Shown: piece by piece, positions 46,538 through 58,679 of the stretch
How the letters are laid out: each line of letters begins with the position of its first letter
How positions within the stretch are numbered: the stretch's first letter is position 1
Source of the DNA: Arthrobacter sp. MYb213
GTDB lineage: Bacteria; Actinomycetota; Actinomycetes; Actinomycetales; Micrococcaceae
DNA length: 64,000 bases
Assembly: GCF_002979915.1 (NCBI RefSeq)
Contig: NZ_PCQA01000001.1
Location: 372,001-436,000 of the forward strand
Direction: 5' to 3'
Translations under genes and position numbers: made by a program
The notes under the pieces: model-generated
The model's database searches: none
What the model saw: the letters and a program-made list of their open reading frames with translations, nothing else
What the model was told of the DNA's origin: nothing

Positions 46538-46567
46538 TGGTCAATTCGGCCGACCTTCTCGCCGCGG
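46510..46567 (+). promoter_or_regulatory. leuA attenuator structure
   Basis: CCGCTGCGAG (46510-46519) pairs with CTCGCCGCGG (46558-46567) at 9 of 10 positions. Inside it GACC (46529-46532) can pair with GGTC (46539-46542), or GGTC with a second GACC (46552-46555). The 5' arm begins 6 bases after the last Leu codon, so a ribosome stalled there would cover it. No T-run follows, which argues for translational or Rho-dependent control rather than an intrinsic terminator. Confidence 0.65.
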
Positions 46568-46614
46568 AGTAGCTCATGTCTGGCCCCACACAACTAAGCA
46601 CCAACATTGTCTAG

Positions 46615-48366
<1,752 letters not shown>

Positions 48367-48382
48367 CTACAAATCGCAAGCA

Positions 48383-48420
48383 CAAAAATGCTAGGAACCC
48401 TGTGGTTCCTAGCATTTTTG
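48383..48420 (+). terminator. Rho-independent terminator after leuA
   Basis: A perfect 17-bp stem (48383-48399 with 48404-48420) has a 4-base loop and T-run in its 3' arm. Confidence 0.93.
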
Positions 48421-48702
48421 CTTTCGGGGGACGCATATGACAGTCCCAATCTCTGCGGTTCACTTGAATGCTCGGGCGTGAGACGGACGCCGGCAACAAG
48501 AACTTAGGCCAAAGAGCGGGACAGAGCGATTGCCATTTGAAAATTCGGTGGGAATGTTCGCTGACACGCCTCACCATCCGGGCTCCGGTTGCTAGAGAGA
48601 ATTACCGCCCGTGGAATCCGCGGTGTCCACTGGTATCGCTGAGAGAAGGATCCACGGTGGTGAATTGCGATTTTTCCAGTTTCAAGTGGGAGAATTGAAG
48701 AC
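48421..48702 (+). other. Intergenic region between leuA and recO
   Basis: Together with the leuA terminator this makes a 336-base gap. I see no gene: a 76-codon plus-strand frame lacks a start signal and has no family resemblance. A purine-rich GTGGGAGAATTGAAGAC directly before recO provides the ribosome binding site. Confidence 0.5.
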
Positions 48703-49452
48703 GTGTCACGTTCCGGATTCGCTTCTCGCAGTTACCACACCCGTGGGTTGGTGTTGCGTACCCATAAATTGGGCGAAGCAGATCGCATCATCACACTGAT
48801 CACTCCCAAAGGTTTAGTACGCGCGGTGGCTAAGGGCGTGCGCCGGACCTCTTCTCGGCTCGGTGCCACGTTGGAACCATTTATGGAAGTTGATGCGCTG
48901 ATCGTGATGGGGCGAAATCTTGATGTCGTCTCGCAGGCTCAGCTACGTCATCCTTATGGGCAGCAGCTAGTAAGCGACTACACCAGTTATACGGTGGGTA
49001 CGGCGATGGTCGAAATTGCCGAAAGACTACTCGAAGCCGACGCGGATTCAACCGGCAAACAATACTTATTGCTGCACGGCGCGATTGCGCTGTTGTCAAA
49101 ACATCGGGTTGATTCCGGGGCCCTCCTGGACTCCTATATTCTTCGGGCGCTATCTATTGCTGGTTGGGCGCCATCATTTACCAACTGTGTTAAATGTGGG
49201 AAGCCTGGTCCGCATGAAGCCTTGCATGTCCAGTTGGGCGGGGTGGTGTGTGCCGACTGCCGTCCTTCAGGATCATTGGCACCGCATCCGATTACCATTG
49301 GTTACCTGCAAGCATTACTCACCGGCGACTGGGACACGGTGGCTGAAGCCGGACCACGAGCAAAAAAACAGGCAGCCGACATTGTTGCCAACTACCTGCA
49401 GTGGCACCTGGAGCGTGCCGTGAAATCGCTGAAACACGTGGAGAGAACATGA
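48703..49452 (+). CDS. recO: DNA repair protein RecO
   Basis: A 249-residue recombination mediator that helps load RecA through RecFOR. The N-terminal OB fold begins [25 protein letters not shown] (the core spans about 7-80). A zinc site is formed by CVKC and CADC (about 161-186). Length is typical. GTG 48703 follows GGGAGAATTGAAG. It overlaps uppS by 4 bases (ATGA). Confidence 0.94.
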   Translation: MSRSGFASRSYHTRGLVLRTHKLGEADRIITLITPKGLVRAVAKGVRRTSSRLGATLEPFMEVDALIVMGRNLDVVSQAQLRHPYGQQLVSDYTSYTVGTAMVEIAERLLEADADSTGKQYLLLHGAIALLSKHRVDSGALLDSYILRALSIAGWAPSFTNCVKCGKPGPHEALHVQLGGVVCADCRPSGSLAPHPITIGYLQALLTGDWDTVAEAGPRAKKQAADIVANYLQWHLERAVKSLKHVERT

Positions 49453-50255
49453 GCAAGCTTCGTCCGATTACCGGCCGTCCTGGTCCGGTCAAGCCATACC
49501 CGCACCCAGATAACCCGGTGATGCCCAGCATCCCTGCGGCCTTAGTGCCTGAGCATGTAGCGATCGTGATGGATGGCAATGGTCGGTGGGCCAATCAGCG
49601 CGGATTACCTCGCACCGAGGGGCACCGGGCCGGCGAAGCCGCGCTCCTGGATGTGATGGCCGGAGCCGTGGAGCTGGGTGTCAAACATATCTCCGTTTAC
49701 GCTTTCTCCACCGAGAATTGGAAGCGAAGCCCCGAGGAAGTACGTTTCCTGATGGGATTCTCACGCGACGTGTTGCGACGCCAGCGCGATACCCTCAACT
49801 CGTGGGGCGTACGGATTCGTTGGTCTGGTCGTGAACCGCGATTATGGAAGTCGGTGATCAACGAGCTACGAGCCGCCGAGGAACTAACCAAAGATAATCT
49901 GGGCTGTCAGTTGACCATGTGTGTCAACTACGGTGGGCGAGCCGAAATTGGTGATGCGATGTCCGCGATCGCTGCAGATGTTGCCGCCGGTAGGTTGAAG
50001 GCCTCCTCGGTGGGCGAGAAGACTTTGGGCAAGTACCTTTATGCTCCGGAGCTTCCAGATGTTGATCTTTTCTTGCGTACCAGTGGGGAGCAGCGCACGA
50101 GTAACTTCCTGCTGTGGCAGTCGGCATACGCGGAAATGGTGTTCCTTGATCAGCTGTGGCCCGATGTGGACCGTACTACGCTGTTCACCGCGGTAGAGCA
50201 GTATGCGCAACGCGATCGTCGTTACGGTGGAGCCGTAGACAAGCCGAAGAGCTAG
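49449..50255 (+). CDS. uppS: Isoprenyl (decaprenyl) diphosphate synthase, UppS family
   Basis: A 268-residue cis-prenyltransferase making the lipid carrier for peptidoglycan and other envelope polymers. The substrate motif [18 protein letters not shown] is at about 37-54, and [17 protein letters not shown] (about 214-230) is the second signature. The roughly 30-residue N-terminal extension is usual in Actinobacteria. The in-frame reading extends to 49401 but ATG 49449 couples to the recO stop. Its stop overlaps that of the convergent hydrolase. Confidence 0.95.
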   Translation: MSKLRPITGRPGPVKPYPHPDNPVMPSIPAALVPEHVAIVMDGNGRWANQRGLPRTEGHRAGEAALLDVMAGAVELGVKHISVYAFSTENWKRSPEEVRFLMGFSRDVLRRQRDTLNSWGVRIRWSGREPRLWKSVINELRAAEELTKDNLGCQLTMCVNYGGRAEIGDAMSAIAADVAAGRLKASSVGEKTLGKYLYAPELPDVDLFLRTSGEQRTSNFLLWQSAYAEMVFLDQLWPDVDRTTLFTAVEQYAQRDRRYGGAVDKPKS

Positions 50256-51301
50256 CGTTTGCGTTGAAACATCTTTAGCCATAAGGCTAAGTCTCGATAT
50301 GCCGCAGCCCTGGTTGGTTCCGCGGAGGTGAACACGTCGTGCATGGCCCCATGAATTTGTGACAGTGTCACAAAACTGCCTAATTTGATGGCACGCAATC
50401 GGGTCTGCTGCACATCGATCACGGAGTCAGAGTTCTGCATAATGGGGGAGTAGTTGGTACTCAGATGAGACGCATTTGAACTGAGCACCAGAATTGGTTG
50501 GGTGAGGTCTAATCCTTTGGCGACGAGCGCATGCCCATCGAGGATGGTTTTCATCCAGGCAGTAGTTGGCTGGAATGCGTAGCGCGGTCGCCACAGCCGG
50601 TGAATGTCCCACTCACCGACTCCTTGATCGCTGAGCGAATGCCAGTAGTGATCGCGTTCGGGCAGCACGAGTTTGCGTCGCCCGTTATTACGTCCAATAG
50701 CTTCTAGGATCCCGTGCATGGGAACACGCAAAAACGCAGTTCCTTGAAATTCCAGCCAGGGGGCGTTGAGCACTAATGCTTGTACCCGAGCTGCGGTCCG
50801 CGCTAACCAGAGGGTGAGGATTAGCCCGCCTTGGGAGTGGCCTTGAGCAATGATCGGAAGATCTGGATGTGCTGCACCGAGTACCTCCATGGAGGCGTTG
50901 AGCTCTTCGTCATATACAGCTAGGTCATCGACGTAACCAGGGATTTCATGCTCGGCCCGAAGACTGCGCCCGTAGCGACGAAGGTCAAGTGCGTAGAAGT
51001 GATAACCGCGAGCTTCCCAAAATTCGGCCAGCTCCCGGTTGTAAAAGTAGTCGCTCCACCCATGCAAACTCAAGACCACTCCGCTGTATCGTCGCGGGAG
51101 CAAGGTACGCCATCCAAGCGGCTTATAACGAACTAAGGTGCCGACTGCGGGGCCTTCAGCATCAACACCGAAATCTAGGGTCGTGTATTCGAATCCTTCG
51201 CCCAGTGGATCTGGAACCCATTGACCGGGTTCGGTGCTGACCGTAAAGTCTGGCCATTGTCCGCTGGATGAATACGTTGAGCCCTTCATATCTTGAAGCA
51301 T
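50252..51301 (-). CDS. Serine aminopeptidase / lysophospholipase-like alpha/beta hydrolase
   Basis: A 349-residue alpha/beta hydrolase of the S33/monoacylglycerol lipase type. [17 protein letters not shown] gives the oxyanion region, [10 protein letters not shown] holds the nucleophile Ser (near residue 155), and [10 protein letters not shown] near the C-terminus supplies His. No signal peptide is seen. Several starts are possible (51358, 51301, 51289); 51301 has GAG 6-8 bases upstream and avoids overlap with the divergent pyrD. The substrate is unknown. Confidence 0.82.
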   Translation of the reverse strand: MLQDMKGSTYSSSGQWPDFTVSTEPGQWVPDPLGEGFEYTTLDFGVDAEGPAVGTLVRYKPLGWRTLLPRRYSGVVLSLHGWSDYFYNRELAEFWEARGYHFYALDLRRYGRSLRAEHEIPGYVDDLAVYDEELNASMEVLGAAHPDLPIIAQGHSQGGLILTLWLARTAARVQALVLNAPWLEFQGTAFLRVPMHGILEAIGRNNGRRKLVLPERDHYWHSLSDQGVGEWDIHRLWRPRYAFQPTTAWMKTILDGHALVAKGLDLTQPILVLSSNASHLSTNYSPIMQNSDSVIDVQQTRLRAIKLGSFVTLSQIHGAMHDVFTSAEPTRAAAYRDLALWLKMFQRKR

Positions 51302-51350
51302 ACCGATCTCAAGTTGTCTGTTTGGGGACCTTCGCGGGAAACTATTAACC

Positions 51351-52415
51351 ATGCGCATTTATCCTCTGGTCTTTAAGCATGTTTTCACCAAGATGGATCC
51401 TGAAAAGGCCCACTATTTTGCTTTTGACGCCATCAAACTCGCGCAGCGTGTGGGTTTGACCAAGGCAGTCCGTAAGTTTTTTGCCCCCGACCCTAAGCTT
51501 CGTCGTACAGTGATGGGAATTGATTTTCCTTCACCGTTTGGTCTGGCGGCAGGATTTGATAAAGGTGCCACCGGAATTTTGGCGCTGAGCGACATCGGGT
51601 TTGGACATGTGGAGATTGGTACCGTCACCGGTCAAGCTCAACCGGGTAATGAGTTGCCTCGGCTATTTCGCTTGGTCGAAGACCGCGCAGTCATTAACCG
51701 GATGGGCTTTAACAATGAGGGTGCCGAAACCGTAGCGGCACGTGTTGCTACTGCACGCCAGCAGTTGAAGAGCGACTACACCGGTACTCGTCCGGTAATC
51801 GGTGTAAATATTGGTAAAACCAAAGTGGTTGAACTCGAAGATGCCATCGGCGACTACCTTGAATCAACCCGCCAGCTGGCAAACCATGCTGATTACTTAG
51901 TTGTTAATGTTTCCAGCCCCAACACGCCAGGCTTACGGCTGTTGCAGAGTGTTGAGTCATTGCGTCCCCTGCTCAGTGAAGTGGGAGCGCTGGCTGATCA
52001 AGTCGCCGGGCGTCACCTTCCGTTGTTGGTCAAGATAGCTCCCGACTTGAGCGACGAAGATGTTGCCGATGTGGCGAAGTTGGCCACCGAGCTTAACCTT
52101 GATGGCATTATTGCCACCAATACGACGATTACTCGCGACGGTCTAAGCAGTGACTCTGCACGAGTGGAAGAAATCGGTGCCGGTGGACTCTCCGGAGCAC
52201 CGCTAAAACGTCGCTCATTGGAAGTATTGCGCCAACTACGTGAATTGGTTCCAGCCCAGATGACTTTGATTGCCGTGGGTGGCGTGGAGAATGCTGACGA
52301 CGTGAAGGCGCGTTTGGATGCTGGTGCCGACCTAGTTCAGGGTTACACCGCGTTCCTCTACGAAGGCCCATTCTGGGCTCGTGCGATTAATAAGGAACTT
52401 GCTCGCACCCTGTAG
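51351..52415 (+). CDS. pyrD: Dihydroorotate dehydrogenase (quinone), class 2
   Basis: A 354-residue membrane-associated flavoenzyme, the fourth step of UMP synthesis. The N-terminal quinone-binding helices (about 1-45) mark class 2. [11 protein letters not shown] (about 115-125), [12 protein letters not shown] with the catalytic Ser (about 184-195) and KIAPDLSD are present. It lies about 42 kb from the main pyr operon and has no visible PyrR loop, so may be regulated separately. It diverges from the hydrolase gene. Confidence 0.96.
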   Translation: MRIYPLVFKHVFTKMDPEKAHYFAFDAIKLAQRVGLTKAVRKFFAPDPKLRRTVMGIDFPSPFGLAAGFDKGATGILALSDIGFGHVEIGTVTGQAQPGNELPRLFRLVEDRAVINRMGFNNEGAETVAARVATARQQLKSDYTGTRPVIGVNIGKTKVVELEDAIGDYLESTRQLANHADYLVVNVSSPNTPGLRLLQSVESLRPLLSEVGALADQVAGRHLPLLVKIAPDLSDEDVADVAKLATELNLDGIIATNTTITRDGLSSDSARVEEIGAGGLSGAPLKRRSLEVLRQLRELVPAQMTLIAVGGVENADDVKARLDAGADLVQGYTAFLYEGPFWARAINKELARTL

Positions 52416-52434
52416 GGCAGCACCCGTGGAAATG

Positions 52435-52472
52435 AACGGTCCTCTGAAACTTCGTTTCAGGGGACCGTTTGT
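52435..52472 (+). terminator. Rho-independent terminator after pyrD
   Basis: A 16-bp stem with one G-T wobble (52435-52450 with 52454-52469) and a TTC loop is followed by TTTG. Confidence 0.9.
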
Positions 52473-52736
52473 CGTCTAACCAGCTAGTCGTTGCCGGGGG
52501 AGAAGGTAAATTCTTAATGGACGTCGTGAGCGACTTTGCTGGGGATAAGCATTGCACCATAACAAATCATTGTATGCGCCCCGTGGGACCTTGTAAGTGG
52601 CGTTACAAAGGAAAACAGTACGTCGATGGAAGGCATTAAGGCGCAAATATTTTAAAGCTTGTGGAATCAAATACAAATTTATATCTTTGTGCAATCGCTG
52701 ATGGGTCACTGCCCGTTGTGTTTTGGGCATTAAGAA
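52473..52736. other. AT-rich intergenic region between pyrD and DUF3043 terminators
   Basis: The stretch is clearly richer in A/T than its surroundings, most of all at about 52540-52700. An 84-codon minus-strand frame crosses it but shows no ribosome binding site and no recognisable fold. I see no tRNA or riboswitch. It may be a remnant or a non-coding RNA locus. Confidence 0.4.
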
Positions 52737-52760
52737 GGGCGGACCCGTTGGGGTCCGCCC
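52737..52760 (-). terminator. Terminator of the DUF3043 gene
   Basis: A perfect 10-bp GC-rich stem (52737-52746 with 52751-52760), loop GTTG, is followed on the minus strand by TTCTTAA. It lies 21 bases past the gene's stop. Confidence 0.88.
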
Positions 52761-52781
52761 TAGAAGATTTGGACTGCGAGA

Positions 52782-53375
52782 CTAGTCGATATTTGCGCCG
52801 CGCTTAACCTGCGGCTTAGGAAGGCGTAGCTTGCGGAACTGCATTCCGCGCATTGCTGCATACATGCGAATTCCTCGGTCCATCGACCCAAACTTGGCGA
52901 CTAAACGACGCTTGAGTAGCACCGTGGTCACAATGAGTTCGATGATCACCAGTGCGATAACGACCCAGAGCGCACCCTGGACGTACATCTGTACGCCCAG
53001 ATTCTTGTTGAAGGTCAGTGACAAGATCAAGAACGCGAAGATCACGAACATCATGAATTCACTGAACATCCAGCGAGCATCGATGAAGTTACGGGCGTAA
53101 CGCTTCTGCGGACCCTGATCACGTGGCATGAGGTAGCGCTCGTCGCCGGTTTCGTTAGCGATACGCAAACGATTCTGCGCCTCGATACGTCGCTGACGAT
53201 CGGCTTCTTTCGCGGCCTTGCGATCGGTAGGCACCAACGGACGCTGGCGGCTAGCCTGCTGTGCGCTGCGCTTCGGGGTCGGTCCGGTCTTGCGACCGTC
53301 CGATGTTTCAGGAGCCGAGGCTGTCGGCTCTACATTTGCGGGGGATTGAGAGTCATCTTTTTTACGTCCAAACAC
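52782..53375 (-). CDS. DUF3043 membrane protein
   Basis: A 197-residue actinobacterial protein of unknown function. A charged, Lys/Arg/Pro-rich N-terminus (about 1-75) leads to the family segment RYLMPRDQGPQKRYARNFIDAR (split as RYLMPRD and RYARNFIDAR, about 80-100), followed by two membrane helices (about 107-122 and 130-150) and a basic C-terminal tail. GTG 53375 has ATAGGGGC upstream. It diverges from the dipeptidase gene. Confidence 0.88.
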   Translation of the reverse strand: MFGRKKDDSQSPANVEPTASAPETSDGRKTGPTPKRSAQQASRQRPLVPTDRKAAKEADRQRRIEAQNRLRIANETGDERYLMPRDQGPQKRYARNFIDARWMFSEFMMFVIFAFLILSLTFNKNLGVQMYVQGALWVVIALVIIELIVTTVLLKRRLVAKFGSMDRGIRMYAAMRGMQFRKLRLPKPQVKRGANID

Positions 53376-53444
53376 GCCCCTATCCTACCGGGTTGTTGGC
53401 GACCTAGTGACATTGACAACCGCGGTCATTGCTAGGCTGAATAC

Positions 53445-54854
53445 ATGACAATTAATTCTCCAGTCGACAGCTCAAACCATGGCGTCGATGTTACTGCCCT
53501 AAAAAGTCATGTTGAGAAGAACTTTGAGAAGATCCTCGAGGAGCTCAGCTCACTGGTCGCCATTCCCGGCGTTGCTTGGGAATCATTCGATCCGGCCAAC
53601 CTGGAACAGAGCGCCGAAGCCGTAGCTGCTCTCGCCCGAGATGCCGGCATGGACTCCGTTGAAATTCTGCGTGAAGCCGACGATAACGGTGTCATGGGCG
53701 CCCCTGCGGTGGTTGCTCGCCGTAAGGCAGCCCCCGGCAAACCGACCATCCTGCTCTACGCACATCATGACGTGCAGCCTCCGGGAAATGACGAAGACTG
53801 GAACACTCCAGCCTTTGAAGCGACCCGCGTAGGGGAGCGACTTTACGGTCGTGGCGCCGCAGATGACAAGGCCGGCATCATGGTTCACATTGCCTCGTTG
53901 CGTGCAGTCTTAGAGTCCGTGGAGGACTTCGGCGTGGGCGTTAGCTACTTCTTCGAAGGCGAAGAAGAAGCCGGCTCGCCATCCTTCCGTAATTTCCTTG
54001 AGGCTCATCAAGAAAAACTGGCCGCCGACGTGATCATCGTGGCCGATTCCTCAAACTGGGCGGTGGGCACCCCCGCACTGACAAGTTCGCTTCGCGGTAT
54101 GGCTGCCGCAGAAATCACCGTCCGATCCCTGGGACATGCGGTGCACTCGGGCATGTTTGGCGGCCCGGTACTCGACGCTCCGATCCTGGCAGCAAAGCTC
54201 ATCGCTTCGTTCCATGACGAGAATGGTTCCGTTGCTGTTTCGGGCCTGGTGGCCAATGACAGTGCGGAAGTTGACTTCGACGAGGCCGAATTCCGTCGCG
54301 ATAGTTCCGTACTTGACTCGGTGCAACTGGCAGGCACTGGAAAGATCACCGACCGTTTGTGGAATAAACCAGCGCTGAGCGTCATTGGAATGGATATGCC
54401 CAGTGTTGATCGCTCGTCAAATACCCTCATTCCGCAGATGCGCTTTAAGGTATCGATGCGTTTGGCACCGGGACAAGAGCCACAACAGGCGCTGGCTGCG
54501 TTGGAAGCACATGTGAAGTCGGTGGATCTGCGCGGCGCCGAAGTTCAGTTTGTCGCCACCGAGGGCGGAAATGCCTACCAAGCGGACCTTGAAGCTTCGG
54601 CGAATGACACTGCACGGTGGGCGCTCGAGCAGTCGTGGGGAGTGGAGCCGGTCAGTATGGGGCTGGGCGGATCTATTCCGTTTATCGCCGACCTACTCGA
54701 CGTATTCCCACAGGCGCAGATCTTGGTGACCGGAGTGGAAGATCCTGATTCACGAGCTCACTCGGCTAACGAGTCGCTTCATATTGGGGACTTCCAGAAG
54801 GCAATTGTCGCCGAAGCCTTGCTTTTGGCGCGGATTAACTCGACGGGACTATGA
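53445..54854 (+). CDS. M20-family dipeptidase
   Basis: A 469-residue metallopeptidase of the M20/PepV-ArgE group. The first metal-binding segment is LLYAHHDVQPPG (about 102-113), then LYGRGAADDKAG (about 133-144) and FEGEEEAGSP (about 170-179) with the catalytic Glu. The lid/dimerisation domain (about 210-340) follows, and the C-terminal HSANESLHIGDF keeps the last metal ligand. It probably hydrolyses dipeptides in the cytoplasm. The substrate range cannot be read from sequence. Confidence 0.92.
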   Translation: MTINSPVDSSNHGVDVTALKSHVEKNFEKILEELSSLVAIPGVAWESFDPANLEQSAEAVAALARDAGMDSVEILREADDNGVMGAPAVVARRKAAPGKPTILLYAHHDVQPPGNDEDWNTPAFEATRVGERLYGRGAADDKAGIMVHIASLRAVLESVEDFGVGVSYFFEGEEEAGSPSFRNFLEAHQEKLAADVIIVADSSNWAVGTPALTSSLRGMAAAEITVRSLGHAVHSGMFGGPVLDAPILAAKLIASFHDENGSVAVSGLVANDSAEVDFDEAEFRRDSSVLDSVQLAGTGKITDRLWNKPALSVIGMDMPSVDRSSNTLIPQMRFKVSMRLAPGQEPQQALAALEAHVKSVDLRGAEVQFVATEGGNAYQADLEASANDTARWALEQSWGVEPVSMGLGGSIPFIADLLDVFPQAQILVTGVEDPDSRAHSANESLHIGDFQKAIVAEALLLARINSTGL

Positions 54855-54988
54855 ACCGCGTCATATGACGAGAAGATCGAAGAGCATTTTTGATCCTCGC
54901 GACGTAGTATTGAATCAAGAAATGATGTCGTTTAGCCCGATGTACTTCGGGATGAGGGCGTCACATCAAACAGTATGGGAGGAAAATC

Positions 54989-55363
54989 ATGACTGTAGCC
55001 GTTGACCAGACCACGGGTGACTCAACCGAGGTGCCAACCCACGAGGTGGAAATTTCCGACGTGGCTGCGCAGAAGGTACGTTCACTTCTTGAGCAGGAAG
55101 GTCGCGACGACCTTCGTTTGCGTATCGCCGTTCAGCCTGGCGGCTGCTCGGGCTTGATTTACCAGCTCTACTTCGATGAGCGCATGCTTGAAGGCGATCA
55201 CGTACGTGATTTTGATGGCGTAGAAGTAGTCGTCGACAAGATGAGCGTGCCGTACCTCTCTGGCGCTTCGATCGATTTTGAAGACACGATTTCCAAGCAG
55301 GGGTTCACCATTGACAACCCTGCTGCATCCGGATCTTGTGCCTGTGGAGATTCCTTCCACTAG
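54989..55363 (+). CDS. erpA: Iron-sulfur cluster insertion protein (ErpA/HesB family)
   Basis: A 124-residue A-type carrier. The three conserved cysteines are in GGCSGLIYQ (about residue 52) and CACGDSF at the C-terminus. It hands iron-sulfur clusters to target proteins, plausibly including the respiratory complexes encoded next door. ATG 54989 follows GGGAGGA. An erpA-like gene just upstream of ctaC is a common actinobacterial arrangement. Confidence 0.93.
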   Translation: MTVAVDQTTGDSTEVPTHEVEISDVAAQKVRSLLEQEGRDDLRLRIAVQPGGCSGLIYQLYFDERMLEGDHVRDFDGVEVVVDKMSVPYLSGASIDFEDTISKQGFTIDNPAASGSCACGDSFH

Positions 55364-55376
55364 GCCACAAGGAACT

Positions 55377-55430
55377 AACGCCGCTGTTTAAACGTTGAAG
55401 AAATTTCTCGTTCAAACAGCGGCGTTTTTC
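55377..55430 (+). terminator. Rho-independent terminator after erpA
   Basis: A 13-bp outer stem (55377-55389 with 55414-55426) encloses further pairing (55391-55394 with 55409-55412) and ends in TTTTT. Confidence 0.92.
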
Positions 55431-55576
55431 GGCATTCTGGGGTCGAAGAGGGTAAGCTCTACAGTAAGTAGTAAAACTATGTTTCCCCTTCGTGAGCCAC
55501 CTCACCGTGAACTCGTTTAACCGCGAGGTGACTTATGAAGACCACATTCTGCACCAACAAAGAGGAAGGGCCGTCT

Positions 55577-56467
55577 GTGAGTTCGCAATACCGAACCGGC
55601 AGTCGCGGATCTGCTAAAGCTAAAGTTATTGCTTTGGTCGGCGCCGGCGCATTGCTGCTGACGGGATGTACAGCGGAGGCTAAACGCGGGTGGCTCCCAA
55701 ACGTGGAGCGCGACACCACGAACCACACTGGAGCAATCCAGGATCTATGGGTTCACTCCTGGATCGCCGTAATCATTATCGGTGTGATGACTTGGGGCCT
55801 GATGCTTTGGTGCGTCGTGGCTTACCGCCGTCGTAAGACCGATACTGGCTACCCGCGTCAGCTCAGCTACAACCTGCCATTGGAGATCTTCTACACGGCC
55901 ATTCCTTTGGTCCTTGTTTTGGTCTTCTTTAGCTTCAATAACACCGTTGAGAAGTCAATCAACGCACCTGTAAATTCCGCGGTCGTCGTTGACGTCCGCG
56001 CGAAGCAGTGGTCGTGGGACTTCAACTACAGCTACGAGGGCCAGGAGAAGTACTTCGCTGGCGAACAGGCTCACCTGAATAAGGATGGCTCGGCAGGCGT
56101 TGAAGAAACTCTGCCTACCCTGTACCTACCTGCAGGTAAGTCGGTAACTCTCGAGCTTAACAGCCGCGACGTTATCCACTCGTTCTGGGTTCCAGCATTC
56201 CTTCAGAAGCTGGACATGATCCCAGGCAAGACCAACTACATTTACCTGACTCCACAGGTTGAAGGTACCTTCGCTGGTAAGTGCGCCGAGCTTTGCGGCG
56301 AGTACCACTCGGAGATGCTCTTCAACGTCAAGGTCGTCAACGACGCCGAGTTCAAGGCCCAGCTTGCCAAGATGGAAGATGGCCACATTGGCGAAGAATA
56401 CGACCGTCAGCCCAACAAGGTTAACTCCGTTGTTGTGGAGCACGGCCATGAAGAGGGAGGAAAGTAG
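55577..56467 (+). CDS. ctaC: Cytochrome c oxidase subunit II
   Basis: A 296-residue lipoprotein subunit of the aa3 oxidase. The lipobox LLLTGC puts the lipidated Cys at residue 31; two membrane helices follow (about 58-82 and 105-125), then the cupredoxin domain with the CuA site [12 protein letters not shown] (about 235-246) and the distal His in VIHSFWVP. I chose GTG 55577, after AGAGGAAGGG, rather than ATG 55535, which would give an unusually long leader before the signal peptide. It is first in ctaC-ctaD-ctaF. Confidence 0.95.
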   Translation: MSSQYRTGSRGSAKAKVIALVGAGALLLTGCTAEAKRGWLPNVERDTTNHTGAIQDLWVHSWIAVIIIGVMTWGLMLWCVVAYRRRKTDTGYPRQLSYNLPLEIFYTAIPLVLVLVFFSFNNTVEKSINAPVNSAVVVDVRAKQWSWDFNYSYEGQEKYFAGEQAHLNKDGSAGVEETLPTLYLPAGKSVTLELNSRDVIHSFWVPAFLQKLDMIPGKTNYIYLTPQVEGTFAGKCAELCGEYHSEMLFNVKVVNDAEFKAQLAKMEDGHIGEEYDRQPNKVNSVVVEHGHEEGGK

Positions 56468-56472
56468 TCACT

Positions 56473-58191
56473 ATGACAACGTTTGAATACGCTACCGACG
56501 ACGTCAAGTCGATTGCCCCATCTGTCGTGCCGCGGTCAAAGGGTCGTATCTTCGTCGACTACATCACCACGACTGACCACAAGAAGATCGGGTACATGTA
56601 CCTGATCACCTCGTTCATCATGTTCTGTATCGGTGGCGTCATGGCGCTGCTGATTCGTGCTGAGCTGTTCGAACCAGGTATGCAGATCCTGCAGACCAAG
56701 GAACAGTACAACCAGCTATTCACGATGCACGGCACCGTCATGCTTCTGATGTTCGCAACTCCGCTCTTCGCGGGTTTCGCCAACGTCATGATGCCTCTGC
56801 AAATCGGTTCCCCAGATGTGTCCTTCCCACGCCTTAACGCGTTGGCCTTCTGGTTCTTCTCCCTGGGTTCGACCATTGCACTGGCTGGCTACCTCACCCC
56901 TCAGGGTGCAGCTAGCTTCGGTTGGTTCGCTTACGCACCATTGTCGAACACCACCTTCTCGCCGGGCATCGGCGGAGACCTCTGGGTCTTCGGTCTTGCA
57001 CTGTCGGGCTTCGGTACCATTCTTGGTGCCGTCAACTTCATCACCACGATCATCTGCTTGCGCGCACCTGGTATGACCATGTGGCGTATGCCGATCTTCA
57101 CCTGGAACATCTTGATCACCTCGATCTTGGTTCTCATGGCTTTCCCACCGCTAGCAGCAGCGCTGTTCGCACTGGGTGCCGACCGACGCTTCGGGGCGCA
57201 TATATTCGACCCGGACAATGGTGGTGCGGTTCTGTGGCAGCACCTGTTCTGGTTCTTCGGTCACCCCGAGGTTTACATCATTGCGCTACCGTTCTTCGGT
57301 ATCGTCTCTGAAATCTTCCCGGTCTTCAGCCGCAAGCCAATCTTCGGTTACAAGGGTCTGGTCTTCGCGACCATCTCCATCGCCGCACTTTCGGTTTCCG
57401 TCTGGGCTCACCACATGTACGTGACCGGCTCGGTGATGTTGCCATTCTTCGGCTTCATGACGATGCTGATCGCCGTACCAACGGGCGTGAAGTTCTTCAA
57501 CTGGATCGGTACTCTATGGCGAGGTTCGATTACTTTCGAAACCCCAATGCTGTGGAGCATCGGCTTCATGATCACCTTCCTGTTCGGTGGCCTGACCGGT
57601 ATTATCCTGTCGGCTCCGTCGCTTGACTTCCACGTTTCAGATACCTACTTCGTGGTCGCTCACTTCCACTACGTGGTCTTCGGTACCGTGGTGTTCGCAA
57701 TGTTCGCCGGATTCTACTTCTGGTGGCCAAAGTGGACCGGCAAGTTGCTCAACGAGCGTTTGGGCAAGATCCACTTCTGGCTCCTGTTCATCGGCTTCCA
57801 CGGAACCTTCCTCATCCAGCACTGGTTGGGCGTTATGGGTATGCCACGTCGTTACGCTGACTACATGCCAGAAGATGGCTTCACCGCCATGAACCAGGTT
57901 TCGACCGTGTTCGCCTTCATCTTGGGTATGTCGATGATTCCGTTCTTCTGGAACGTTTGGGTTACACACCGTAACGGCAAAATGGTTGAAGTTGATGATC
58001 CTTGGGGCTTCGGCGCATCGCTGGAATGGGCAACTTCTTGCCCACCACCACGTCACAACTTCCACTCGATTCCACGTATCCGTTCCGAGCGCCCAGCGCT
58101 TGATCTGCACCACCCAGAACTGAGTGGCCGTGCTACTCCTACTGCTGGTGCCGCAAAGATCTTCGGACCGGCTGACCAGAAGGACCTGTAA
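56473..58191 (+). CDS. ctaD: Cytochrome c oxidase subunit I
   Basis: A 572-residue heme-copper oxidase core with twelve membrane helices. Low-spin heme His is in FTMHGTVM (about 80); CuB and the Tyr-His crosslink lie in [10 protein letters not shown] (about 258-267); HHMYVTG (about 315) and HFHYVVFG (about 397) give the remaining ligands. It reduces oxygen and pumps protons as part of the bcc-aa3 branch. It begins 5 bases after ctaC and is followed by ctaF after 2 bases. Confidence 0.97.
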   Translation: MTTFEYATDDVKSIAPSVVPRSKGRIFVDYITTTDHKKIGYMYLITSFIMFCIGGVMALLIRAELFEPGMQILQTKEQYNQLFTMHGTVMLLMFATPLFAGFANVMMPLQIGSPDVSFPRLNALAFWFFSLGSTIALAGYLTPQGAASFGWFAYAPLSNTTFSPGIGGDLWVFGLALSGFGTILGAVNFITTIICLRAPGMTMWRMPIFTWNILITSILVLMAFPPLAAALFALGADRRFGAHIFDPDNGGAVLWQHLFWFFGHPEVYIIALPFFGIVSEIFPVFSRKPIFGYKGLVFATISIAALSVSVWAHHMYVTGSVMLPFFGFMTMLIAVPTGVKFFNWIGTLWRGSITFETPMLWSIGFMITFLFGGLTGIILSAPSLDFHVSDTYFVVAHFHYVVFGTVVFAMFAGFYFWWPKWTGKLLNERLGKIHFWLLFIGFHGTFLIQHWLGVMGMPRRYADYMPEDGFTAMNQVSTVFAFILGMSMIPFFWNVWVTHRNGKMVEVDDPWGFGASLEWATSCPPPRHNFHSIPRIRSERPALDLHHPELSGRATPTAGAAKIFGPADQKDL

Positions 58192-58193
58192 AG

Positions 58194-58595
58194 ATGAAAG
58201 TTGAATCCTGGATCTTCCTGGGTGGAATCTTCTTCTTCACCCCTATCGCAGTTGTTTACGGTTACATGACTAACTGGGACGAATGGGTTGGCCTATTAGC
58301 ACTGCTAATGCTGGTTGGCTTGTCCGCAATGGTTGGCGGTTACCTGTACTTCACCGCAAAACGTGTTGGTCCTCGTCCAGAGGATCGCATTGATGGCGAA
58401 ATCCACGAGAGCGCCGGCGATGTCGGACTGTTCGCACCGTGGAGCTGGTGGCCACTGGTTCTTGCCAGTGCCGCAGCAATCGGCTTCCTTGGCTTAGCCC
58501 TTGGATGGTGGGTTATGTTCATCGGTGTTGGACTGTGTGTTATCGGTCTTGTTGGCTGGGTTTACGAATACAGCCGCGGCGATCACGCTCACTAA
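58194..58595 (+). CDS. ctaF: Cytochrome c oxidase subunit IV (CtaF)
   Basis: A 133-residue small membrane subunit found in actinobacterial oxidases. Helices lie at about 5-22, 32-52 and 85-122 (the last as two closely spaced segments), with the conserved PEDRIDGEIHE between them. It helps assemble the aa3 oxidase. It is the last gene of the ctaCDF unit, closed by a strong terminator. Confidence 0.93.
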   Translation: MKVESWIFLGGIFFFTPIAVVYGYMTNWDEWVGLLALLMLVGLSAMVGGYLYFTAKRVGPRPEDRIDGEIHESAGDVGLFAPWSWWPLVLASAAAIGFLGLALGWWVMFIGVGLCVIGLVGWVYEYSRGDHAH

Positions 58596-58604
58596 GTAGT
58601 TCTC

Positions 58605-58645
58605 CTAGCGGGGTGACAAGTTTTCACTTGTCACCCCGCTAGCAT
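58605..58645 (+). terminator. Terminator after ctaF
   Basis: A perfect 16-bp stem (58605-58620 with 58627-58642) and a 6-base loop are followed by CATTTTAA. It marks the left edge of the accessory stretch. Confidence 0.92.
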
Positions 58646-58679
58646 TTTAACTAGCATTACCGTGTCCAAGGAGATCAAC

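Noticed and set aside
48468-48698. A 76-codon plus-strand frame between leuA and recO
   Set aside because: No start signal, no recognisable fold; it ends just before recO by chance.
52476-52730. An 84-codon minus-strand frame in the AT-rich gap
   Set aside because: It would span the sequence between two terminators but has no ribosome binding site and a mixed composition unlike neighbours.
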